From positions 1 to 10,827 of the forward strand of contig JACQZD010000033.1 of NCBI GenBank assembly GCA_016207865.1: a DNA stretch of 10,827 bases. The letters are read 5' to 3'. This document shows, piece by piece, positions 5,099 to 10,827 of the stretch. Numbering within the stretch: the first letter of the stretch is position 1; every line of letters starts with the position of its first letter. The stretch comes from Nitrospirota bacterium. GTDB taxonomy: Bacteria > Nitrospirota > Thermodesulfovibrionia > UBA6902 > DSMQ01. Position numbers and translations under genes: made by a program. The notes under the pieces were generated by a model. The model searched no databases, was not told where the DNA came from, and worked only from the letters and a program-made list of their open reading frames with translations.

Positions 5099-5671
5099 AT
5101 GCTTTTAATGATAGACAATTACGATTCTTTCACATACAACATCGTTCAATATTTAGGCGAGCTTGGAGAAGATATCCGCGTCTTCAGAAATGATAAGACC
5201 TCAGTCCCTGCGATTGAAAAACTGAATCCTGAGCGGATTGTCATCTCTCCGGGACCCTGCACGCCGAATGAGGCGGGAATTTCAATAAATGTCATAAAAC
5301 ACTTTGCAGGAAAAGTCCCTATTTTGGGCGTATGCCTTGGACATCAATCAATAGGCGCTGCATTCGGCGGTTAAATAATAAATGCGCCGAGATTAATGCA
5401 CGGAAAGACCTCTTTAATCCATCATGACGGAAAAACCATTTTTGAAGGGCTTTCAAACCCCTTTGAGGCAACGAGGTATCATTCACTTTTAATCAAAAAA
5501 GAAACCCTGCCTGACTGCCTTGAGATAACCGCGTGGACTGACAAGAACGAGATTATGGGAGTAAGGCATAAGAAATACGTTATTGAAGGCGTCCAGTTCC
5601 ATCCCGAGTCCATACTGACAAAAGTCGGGAAGGATTTGCTCAAGAATTTTTTAAAGCTTAAACAGATTTAG
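5099..5671 (+). pseudogene. trpG: Anthranilate synthase component II (glutamine amidotransferase), interrupted by an in-frame TAA
   Basis: The frame 5099-5671 encodes a normal-length (190-residue) TrpG/PabA class I glutamine amidotransferase, except that codon 92 is TAA (5372-5374). Piece 1 (91 residues, 5099-5374) has the start MLLMIDNYDSFTYNIVQYLG, the oxyanion segment ISPGPCTPNEAG and the nucleophile Cys79 in GVCLGHQSIGAAFGG. Piece 2 continues in the same frame (first ATG at 5396, ending 5671) with RYHSLL and the rest of the triad, His168 and Glu170, in GVQFHPES. Family members read GGKIINAPRLMHG across this point, so the stop replaces Lys: AAA to TAA, one base. The two pieces split the catalytic triad, so glutaminase activity needs readthrough, complementation of the halves, or a base-call error. 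TrpE alone can use free ammonia. The Shine-Dalgarno AGGAG (5085-5089) sets the start. Confidence 0.9.
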
Positions 5672-5828
5672 CCTTCAAAATCCCCCTCCTCATTCCATTT
5701 TGTTATTAAAACAATTAAACCTTTCATCAATTGCCGTATGACATCTTAACAATTGGTCATTACATTTCTAAGAAATTTTCACGTCCCTTGCATCCTTGCA
5801 GATGCCTTGCTGATTATTCGCAGTATTC
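5672..5828. other. Convergent trpG/ALDH intergenic gap
   Basis: This 157-bp stretch lies between the 3' ends of trpG (plus) and the ALDH gene (minus). I see no convincing gene, no trpD/trpC continuation, and no GC-rich hairpin with T-run for either strand. Confidence 0.5.
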
Positions 5829-7244
5829 CTACCTCAGATTCACTGCCATGAGCCTCAGCTCCGTCATCTCCTCAATTGCGTATTTTATCCCTTCCCTGCC
5901 GAAGCCTGACATTTTTACCCCGCCGTAAGGCATATGGTCAACTCTGTATGCCGGCACATCATTAATGATAACCCCTCCGACTTCAAGGGCTTCAAATGCA
6001 GTGTAAGCATGTTTTAAATTATCCGTAAACACCCCTGCCTGAAGCCCGTAAATAGAATTATTAACGGCATCCAGCCCTTCTTTAAAGTCCTTAATCTTTG
6101 TCAGCGTCACAACAGGCGCAAACACCTCCATGCAGTTGACCTTCATCTCAGGCGTTGCATCTGAAAGCACTGTAGGTTCGTAAAAATTGCCGTTCTTTTT
6201 TCCGCCGGTAAGCACCTTTGCCCCCTTTTCAACTGCCTCTTTAACCCACACCTCAGCACGTAAAGCATTCTCAGCATCTATCATCGGTCCTATGTTTGTA
6301 GATTCATCAAGGGGATCTCCCATTTTCAACGCCTTAACCTTTTCAAAAAAACTTTCCTGAAATTTTTCATAGACCTTCTCATGAACATAAATCCTCTGCA
6401 CCGAGATACAGACCTGCCCTGAATATGAGAAAGCGCCTGTGACGCATCTTCCAGCCGCATATTCAAGGTCGCAGGCTTCATCAATAATCACCCCGGCGTT
6501 TCCGCCAAGTTCAAGAATCACCTTTTTCTGATTTGCCTTTGATTTCAAACCCCAGCCGGCTGATGCACTGCCGGTAAAGCTGAATACCTTAATCCTTTCA
6601 TCCGTAATAATCTTTCCGGCAGTCTCATTACTGCAAGGAATTATGCTGAGGCCTCCTTCAGGCAGACCTGAATCCATAATAATATCTCCGAGCATCAGTG
6701 CGGTAACAGGAGCCTTTGATGCAGGCTTGAGTATTATTGGATTGCCCGCGGCAATGGCCGGCGCAATCTTATGGCTGACGAGATTTAATGGAAAATTAAA
6801 GGGCGTGATGCCGAATACCGGGCCTGCAGGAAATCTCCTTGTCATGCCCCATCTGCCTTCTGAGGCTTTATTCCTGTCCAAAGGGATTATTTCTCCGCTG
6901 ATTCTTACCGCCTCCTCAGCGGCAATTTGAAACGTCAGCGCCGCCCTGTCAACCTCTGCCCTGGAATCTGAAATAGGCTTGCCGCATTCCAAAGTAATAA
7001 TCTTTGCAAGCTCTTCTTTTTTTGCACTGATTCCGGTGGAAATGTTTGAGAGGATACCGGCTTTTTCATGCGAAGGCATTCTTGAGGCTGTGTCTTTTGC
7101 CTTATCTGCGATATCAACTGCGCTTCCGGCATCCTTCTCAGAAGCACGGCAAACGCCTGCGACCCGTTTGCCGCCAAAGGGATTTATCACATCAAGGATA
7201 TCAGAGGTCTCAACATGCCTGCCTCCAATGAGCAGAGGGTAGGC
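5829..7244 (-). CDS. Aldehyde dehydrogenase family protein, 5' end cut at the uvrC junction
   Basis: An NAD(P)-dependent ALDH-superfamily enzyme oxidising an aldehyde to the carboxylate. About 471 residues, from AYPLLIGGRHVETSDILDVINPF to the C-terminus, match the normal family length. Counting codon 1 at 7244, the core has the catalytic Asn in TPFNFPLNLV (150), a Rossmann segment (VFSFTGSASAGWGL), the general-base Glu in LELGGNAGV (245), the nucleophile Cys in SGQVCISVQRIYV (279), the cofactor-binding EVFAPVV segment (373-379), and the closing PYGGVKMSGFGREGIKYAIEEMTE. EVFAPVV rather than EIFGPV recalls lactaldehyde/GapN-like relatives, but the substrate cannot be told. The open frame continues upstream to an ATG at 7394, but those 50 residues are antisense to well-conserved uvrC codons and do not look like ALDH. 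So the native start codon appears lost at the junction. No Shine-Dalgarno is visible for any start. Confidence 0.88.
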   Translation of the reverse strand, partial: AYPLLIGGRHVETSDILDVINPFGGKRVAGVCRASEKDAGSAVDIADKAKDTASRMPSHEKAGILSNISTGISAKKEELAKIITLECGKPISDSRAEVDRAALTFQIAAEEAVRISGEIIPLDRNKASEGRWGMTRRFPAGPVFGITPFNFPLNLVSHKIAPAIAAGNPIILKPASKAPVTALMLGDIIMDSGLPEGGLSIIPCSNETAGKIITDERIKVFSFTGSASAGWGLKSKANQKKVILELGGNAGVIIDEACDLEYAAGRCVTGAFSYSGQVCISVQRIYVHEKVYEKFQESFFEKVKALKMGDPLDESTNIGPMIDAENALRAEVWVKEAVEKGAKVLTGGKKNGNFYEPTVLSDATPEMKVNCMEVFAPVVTLTKIKDFKEGLDAVNNSIYGLQAGVFTDNLKHAYTAFEALEVGGVIINDVPAYRVDHMPYGGVKMSGFGREGIKYAIEEMTELRLMAVNLR

Positions 7245-7246
7245 AT
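7215..7246. repeat. Inverted repeat spanning the ALDH/uvrC junction
   Basis: ATGCCTGCC (7215-7223) can pair with GGTAGGCAT (7238-7246); eight pairs are Watson-Crick and one is G-U in RNA. The loop is 14 bases. The right arm ends exactly where ALDH similarity stops and UvrC similarity begins. Confidence 0.5.
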
Positions 7247-7247
7247 A

Positions 7248-8642
7248 ATGTGGGAGACATTGAAATTTATCAGGCGCACCTTTCCGATAAAACAGTGCAA
7301 ATATAATCTTGAGAAACCGTTCAGACCATGCATCCAGTATCAGATAGGCAGATGCCTTGCCCCATGCGCAGAGAATCTCAGAGAGCCTGAACACAAACAG
7401 AGATATGCTGAAATTGTCAAAGAAATCCGGCTTTTTTTACAGGGAGAGAATAAGGAACTTCTCACGAGTCTTCAGGAAAGAATGCAGAAGCATTCAGATG
7501 AATTGCGCTATGAAGAAGCCGGAGAATTAAGGGACAGAATTAAATTACTTGAGAGGGCATGGGAGACGCAGAGGGTTATATCACCTGAATTGGGCGACAT
7601 GGATGTGATTGGCATTTACAGGGAACATGAACAGGCGTCAATATTCATGCTGTTTGTAAGAAACGGTATGGTTATTGGGCAGAAAAACTTTTTCCTTAAA
7701 AACCTCAAAGGGGTAAATGATAAAGAATTGACGGCAGGGTTTATTGAACAGTTTTATTCCAAAGAAATGCTGATACCTCCTAAAATTATTCTCCCTGTCA
7801 GAGGCAGTTTTGAAACTCAGGGGTTCTGGTTAAGCAAAAAAAGAGACGGCAGGGTTAAACTTACGCCTGCAAGGAGTAAGGAAGAAAAAGAAATCTTTAA
7901 AATGGCCTCTGACAATGCCCTTCATTCATTCACAGGGCATAAAGAGACAAAAACCAGCGAGATTCTCATAGCATTAAAAAACCTGCTTAATCTGAAGACA
8001 CTCCCAAAAAGGATTGCGGCGGTTGATGTTTCCAATATCTCAGGCTCAGAGGCGGTTGGCGCAGTTGTCGTATGGGAAGACGGCGGTTTTGTTAAGGATG
8101 ATTACAGGCTGTTTAAAATTAAAACTGTTGCAGGCATTGATGATTTTGCTATGATAGGTGAAGTGGTCGGCAGGCATTTTCACAGCCTCTATGAAAAGGG
8201 AGGAGAATTGCCTCAATTGTTTCTGATTGACGGAGGAAGGGGACAGCTTGAATCAGCGCTTAATGCCATTAAGCCCTTTGCCCTTCCGGTAGAAATAGCA
8301 GCAATTGCAAAGGCAAAGGAAGAAAAAGCCGACAGGATTTTTCTTCCCGGCAGGAGCACAGCCATCTCGCTGGAGCCGGCATCAGCCTCAACGCACCTGC
8401 TCCAGCGGATAAGGGACGAGGTTCACAGGTTTGCAATAAGCTATCATAAAAAATTAAGGGCAAAAAGGACGCTTGAATCGCCGCTTGAGAAAATTAAAGG
8501 CATAGGGAAAAAGCGCAGGCTTGCGCTTTTAAAGCATTTCGGGAGTATTGATAATATAAGAAAAGCATCGCATGATGACATCGCGGGGATAAAGGGATTT
8601 AATAAAAAAATAGCAGAAAAGGTTCTTGAGGGGGTAAAATAA
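7248..8642 (+). CDS. uvrC: UvrABC excinuclease subunit C, lacking the N-terminal GIY-YIG domain
   Basis: UvrC makes both incisions around a DNA lesion in nucleotide excision repair, recruited by UvrB. Similarity begins at MWETLKFIRRTFPIKQC, a segment that lies about 140-150 residues into a normal UvrC of about 600 residues. Here only 464 residues remain (475 from an ATG at 7215, whose first 11 residues are antisense to ALDH). The GIY-YIG nuclease domain (3' incision) is missing. In the 475-residue numbering, retained parts are: the four-cysteine cluster Cys28/39/47/51 (reported to bind Fe-S in UvrC), the UVR UvrB-binding helix pair (about 84-118), the RNase H-like 5'-incision domain with Asp271 (VDVSN), Asp339 (LIDGGRGQ) and His404 (DEVHRFAISYH), and the C-terminal helix-hairpin-helix repeats (425-475). 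A full 3'-incision function is not expected. The sequence GAGGG (7235-7239) could serve as a ribosome site for the ATG at 7248 by chance. Confidence 0.9.
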   Translation: MWETLKFIRRTFPIKQCKYNLEKPFRPCIQYQIGRCLAPCAENLREPEHKQRYAEIVKEIRLFLQGENKELLTSLQERMQKHSDELRYEEAGELRDRIKLLERAWETQRVISPELGDMDVIGIYREHEQASIFMLFVRNGMVIGQKNFFLKNLKGVNDKELTAGFIEQFYSKEMLIPPKIILPVRGSFETQGFWLSKKRDGRVKLTPARSKEEKEIFKMASDNALHSFTGHKETKTSEILIALKNLLNLKTLPKRIAAVDVSNISGSEAVGAVVVWEDGGFVKDDYRLFKIKTVAGIDDFAMIGEVVGRHFHSLYEKGGELPQLFLIDGGRGQLESALNAIKPFALPVEIAAIAKAKEEKADRIFLPGRSTAISLEPASASTHLLQRIRDEVHRFAISYHKKLRAKRTLESPLEKIKGIGKKRRLALLKHFGSIDNIRKASHDDIAGIKGFNKKIAEKVLEGVK

Positions 8643-8670
8643 TATAATTACACTTAACCTCATGACATAT

Positions 8671-8828
8671 CAGTGGTATATGTGTCCGAAAAAGGTTAGC
8701 AGCGACACCAAAACAATGCCATATTGCAATAGTAAAAAGTCATGCTTATTTAGTAATGCTTATCAGGCAGTATGGCATCACAAAAATTTTGTCGCATTGC
8801 TAAAATTTTGAGGGCATATATACCACTG
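8671..8828. other. Cloverleaf-like nested inverted-repeat element (structured RNA or MITE candidate)
   Basis: The outer stem is CAGTGGTATAT (8671-8681) / ATATACCACTG (8818-8828), 11 of 11 bp. Inside, in order, are stem 2 GTGTC (8682-8686) / GACAC (8704-8708), stem 3 ATGCCATATTGC (8716-8727) / GCAGTATGGCAT (8767-8778) with one mismatch, and stem 4 CAAAA (8781-8785) / TTTTG (8806-8810) continued by TTT/AAA after an A-A mismatch. Linkers are 7 bases or shorter. No open frame of interest lies inside. It sits between uvrC and the PfkB kinase. No target-site duplication is obvious at the ends. I know no family it belongs to. Confidence 0.5.
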
Positions 8829-8866
8829 AATAAAACTATTTTAAAAAGCGCTCAGGGATATATGCC
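8813..8866 (+). promoter_or_regulatory. Alternative stem competing with the cloverleaf, upstream of the kinase gene
   Basis: GGCATATAT (8813-8821) is a perfect 9-bp inverted match to ATATATGCC (8858-8866). It overlaps the 3' strand of the outer cloverleaf stem (8818-8828), so the two pairings exclude each other. The second arm ends 15 bp before the AAGGAGG ribosome site (8882-8888) of the kinase gene. Such an arrangement could switch translation or transcription; this is inference from base pairing only. Confidence 0.35.
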
Positions 8867-8892
8867 TATTACCCGTTTAACAAGGAGGACTC

Positions 8893-9825
8893 ATGAAAAT
8901 TTACGTTTCCGGCTCAATGGCGTACGACAGGATTATGGACTTTCCGGGAAAATTCGCAGACCACATCCTGCCTGACAAGATTCATATTCTGAACGTGTGT
9001 TTCACCGTTAACAAAATGATTGAAAAATTCGGGGGCACGGCTGGCAATATTGCCTATTCTCTCAGCCTTCTCGGAGAAAACCCTGTCATTCTTGCCACCA
9101 TCGGCAAAGACTATGACCGCTATTTTGAGTGGCTGAAAAAAAATAATCTCTCACTTGAGGGGATTAAGATAATTAATGAAGAATTTACCGCAGGCGCATA
9201 TATAACCACTGACAAGTCCGACAACCAGATAACAGGATTTAACCCAGGTTCAATGAAATACAAATCTGAATATAAATTTAAAAATATAAATCCTCGTGAT
9301 TCAATCGCGATTATTGCTCCTGGAAATCTTCAGGATATGGCTGAATATGCAAATGTATATAAAGAAAAAGGAATCAACTATATCTGCGACCCGGGTCAGT
9401 CCCTTACTGCATGGGAAAAGAATGCGCTGATTGAGTGGATTAAAGGCTCCATGATGCTCATAACAAATGACTATGAACTTGAGATGGTTATGAACATGAC
9501 CGGGCTGGACAAAAAAGGGTTGTTGAAACTTACAAAAACAATCGTCACTACGCTCGGAGAAAAAGGCTCACTTATCAGCGACGGCAAGTCAGATATAAAC
9601 ATTTCACCTGCAAAGGTCATTGAAGTCCTGGACCCAACCGGCGCAGGCGATGCGTTCAGGGCAGGACTGCTTAAAGGCATGGTTGCAGGCAAAGACATTA
9701 AAACCGCCGCCCAAATGGGTGCAGTGACAGCCATATATGCAATAGAGCATTACGGAACTCAAGAGCACAGTTATACCGATAAAGAATTCGCTGAAAGATA
9801 CAGAAGCAATTTCGGAGAGATGTAA
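8893..9825 (+). CDS. PfkB-family carbohydrate/nucleoside kinase (adenosine-kinase-like)
   Basis: A 310-residue, full-length ribokinase/PfkB-superfamily kinase that phosphorylates a sugar or nucleoside hydroxyl with ATP. The N-terminus has the substrate-side signature GSMAYDRIMDFPGKF (7-21) and FGGTAGNIAYSLSLLGENPVILATIGKD (46-73), i.e. PfkB signature 1. The ATP/anion-hole signature 2 is LDPTGAGDAFRAGLLKG (247-262 region), with catalytic Asp253. The segment VTTLGEKGSLI (218-228) is the usual strand before it. The 'GSMAYDRIM' start and the insertion 'FADHILPDKIHILNVCFTVNKM' resemble bacterial adenosine-kinase-like members, but fructokinase or ribokinase activity cannot be excluded. A strong AAGGAGG (8882-8888), 4 bp before the ATG, fixes the start. 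The gene stands alone, 250 bp after uvrC and 80 bp before dinD. It may be controlled by the structured element upstream. Confidence 0.88.
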   Translation: MKIYVSGSMAYDRIMDFPGKFADHILPDKIHILNVCFTVNKMIEKFGGTAGNIAYSLSLLGENPVILATIGKDYDRYFEWLKKNNLSLEGIKIINEEFTAGAYITTDKSDNQITGFNPGSMKYKSEYKFKNINPRDSIAIIAPGNLQDMAEYANVYKEKGINYICDPGQSLTAWEKNALIEWIKGSMMLITNDYELEMVMNMTGLDKKGLLKLTKTIVTTLGEKGSLISDGKSDINISPAKVIEVLDPTGAGDAFRAGLLKGMVAGKDIKTAAQMGAVTAIYAIEHYGTQEHSYTDKEFAERYRSNFGEM

Positions 9826-9848
9826 GAGGTGCGGTGCCTGTAAATGCT

Positions 9849-9875
9849 TTGCAAAATTACCTTGCAATTTTGCAA
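9849..9875. terminator. Hairpin between the kinase gene and dinD
   Basis: TTGCAAAATT (9849-9858) and AATTTTGCAA (9866-9875) form a perfect 10-bp stem with a 7-base loop. No T-run follows, so it would be an imperfect intrinsic terminator. The symmetric TTGCAAAATT arms could equally be a protein-binding site for dinD control, since they end 31 bp before its ATG. Confidence 0.4.
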
Positions 9876-9905
9876 CATTATTGATACCTTCTTTCAGGAG
9901 AATAC

Positions 9906-10787
9906 ATGTCAGATAAAAATTTAGTGCCAATGGGAAGCACGTCTTTTGAAGACCTGAAAAAAGTAAATGAATATAGTGCGGAATATTGGAGCGCGCGGGA
10001 AATTCAGCCTCTCTTAGGATATACACAATGGAGGCGATTTGAAGATGCAATTAAAAGGGCTCTAACCTCTTGCAAACAATCAGGCAATACCGTTGAAAAC
10101 CATTTTGCCGACACCGGCAAAATGGTTGAACTTGGCTCAGGAAGTTCACGAGAGATTCCGGACTATAATCTGTCGCGTTTTGCCTGTTATCTTATTGCTC
10201 AGAATGGTGATCCCCGCAAGCCCGAAATTGCCAATGCGCAAAAGTATTTTGCTGTTCAGGCACGCAGGCAGGAAATCTCCACTGCAATTGCTGCTGATGT
10301 AGAGCGTTTGGAACTCCGCAAGCAAACAGCCGAAGAATTTAAGGCGTTGTCAGGCGCGGCGCGTGATGCTGGAGTGCATGACAGAATGTTCGGGGTCTTC
10401 CACGATGCCGGATATAAAGGCATGTATGGAGGACTGGGCAGGGATGCGATAAAGAAACAGAAAAAAATATCTGAAAAAGAAAATCTCATGGACCGCATGG
10501 ATACTACAGAGTTAGCGGCAAACCAGTTTCGTATGACTCAGACTCGCGATAAACTTGCTCGTGAACGGGTGAAAGACCAGCAATCGGCTATCAGGACTCA
10601 TGAAGGTGTCGGCAAAGAAGTTAGAGAAGCTATCAAGCGTATCGGGGGAAGACTGCCTGAAGAATTACCTCCTGCGGAACATATCAAACAGGTAGAAAAG
10701 CGTGTTCAAATCGCTATTCCTAAATTGGAACTGGAAGAAAAAGATGCAAAAGGATTGGTCGGCAAACAGGAAGGAGAAGGTGAATAG
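9906..10787 (+). CDS. dinD: DNA damage-inducible protein D (DinD) homologue
   Basis: A 293-residue protein close to the family length (E. coli DinD about 270). The N-terminal part is a BRO-N-like domain: YWSAREIQPLLGYTQWRRFEDAIKRA (27-52 region), then YNLSRFACYLIAQNGDPRKPEIANAQKYFAVQARRQE (87-123 region). The middle has GVFHDAGYKGMYGGLGRDAIKKQK (163-186 region) and DTTELAANQFRMTQTRDKL (199-217), both highly typical of DinD. The C-terminus is charged and likely helical (VEKRVQIAIPKLELEEKD). In E. coli, DinD is LexA-regulated and inhibits RecA-mediated strand exchange. Here I find no E. coli-type CTGT-N8-ACAG box upstream, though LexA motifs differ between phyla. AGGAG (9896-9900) precedes the ATG by 5 bp. 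DinD genes often travel with restriction-modification or defence loci, but only the start of the next gene is visible. Confidence 0.93.
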   Translation: MSDKNLVPMGSTSFEDLKKVNEYSAEYWSAREIQPLLGYTQWRRFEDAIKRALTSCKQSGNTVENHFADTGKMVELGSGSSREIPDYNLSRFACYLIAQNGDPRKPEIANAQKYFAVQARRQEISTAIAADVERLELRKQTAEEFKALSGAARDAGVHDRMFGVFHDAGYKGMYGGLGRDAIKKQKKISEKENLMDRMDTTELAANQFRMTQTRDKLARERVKDQQSAIRTHEGVGKEVREAIKRIGGRLPEELPPAEHIKQVEKRVQIAIPKLELEEKDAKGLVGKQEGEGE

Positions 10788-10792
10788 TCTGA

Positions 10793-10827
10793 ATGTTCAA
10801 GAGGAAGGATATGATTGATTTGCTGTT
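10793..10827 (+). CDS. Start of an unidentified gene, cut by the right edge
   Basis: An ATG at 10793 opens the frame MFKRKDMIDLL to the window end. A second ATG in the same frame at 10811 is preceded by GAGGAAGG (10801-10808), which is too close for ideal spacing. AAGGAGAAGG (10771-10780), inside the end of dinD, could serve the first ATG. Only 11 codons are visible, so no function can be given. The 5-bp gap after dinD suggests co-transcription. Confidence 0.35.
   Translation, partial: MFKRKDMIDLL

Noticed and set aside
5372..5374. Programmed recoding of TAA (selenocysteine, pyrrolysine or alternative code)
   Set aside because: TAA is not the selenocysteine (TGA) or pyrrolysine (TAG) codon, and TAA is used as the normal stop elsewhere in the window, for example in uvrC. 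A point mutation or base error is simpler.
7245..7394. ALDH start at the ATG at 7394 (50-residue N-terminal extension)
   Set aside because: The extension is the antisense of conserved UvrC codons including the Cys cluster, and has no ALDH character. It is an accidental open frame across the junction.
8772..8975. 67-codon plus-strand frame overlapping the start of the kinase gene
   Set aside because: It crosses the structured intergenic element and reads the kinase gene out of frame; no ribosome site.

Overview
The window looks like a piece of a chromosome, probably a metagenome-assembled contig, from a Gram-negative anaerobe of the Nitrospirota (Thermodesulfovibrionia) or a related deltaproteobacterial-type lineage. 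This placement is inferred from the protein style, the moderate AT-richness, the Lys/Ile-rich coding and the many short intergenic repeats. It is not proven by any marker gene.

Layout: (1) 1-1747, minus strand: the N-terminal 582 codons of a secreted, TPR-rich soluble lytic murein transglycosylase (Slt-like), running off the left edge. (2) 1748-3499: an accessory/tRNA region with tRNA-Cys(GCA) and tRNA-Gly(GCC) on the minus strand, a truncated antitoxin-like gene ending in a hairpin element, a complete Phd/YefM-RelE/ParE toxin-antitoxin operon with a palindromic operator, a 100-bp nested inverted-repeat element, and several degenerate 7-bp-period repeat arrays beside the tRNAs. (3) 3500-5671, plus strand: trpE and trpG, the two subunits of anthranilate synthase. 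trpG is broken by one in-frame TAA codon at 5372-5374. (4) 5829-8642: an aldehyde dehydrogenase gene (minus) and a uvrC gene (plus) meet head to head with no intergenic DNA. ALDH similarity runs to about 7244 and UvrC similarity starts at 7248. The ALDH has no start codon of its own, and UvrC lacks its whole N-terminal GIY-YIG nuclease domain, so this is either a rearrangement breakpoint or an assembly chimera. (5) 8643-8892: a 250-bp intergenic region that folds on paper into a four-stem cloverleaf, with an alternative pairing just before the next gene's ribosome binding site. (6) 8893-10787, plus strand: a PfkB-family (adenosine-kinase-like) sugar/nucleoside kinase and a DinD homologue, then the first codons of another gene at the right edge.

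Functionally, TrpE/TrpG would make anthranilate for tryptophan synthesis, UvrC belongs to nucleotide excision repair, DinD is a DNA-damage-response protein and Slt recycles peptidoglycan. I see no single new multi-gene system. The most informative features are the two gene-breaking events (trpG nonsense codon; ALDH/uvrC junction), the structured intergenic element at 8671-8866, and the heptamer repeat family around the tRNAs.
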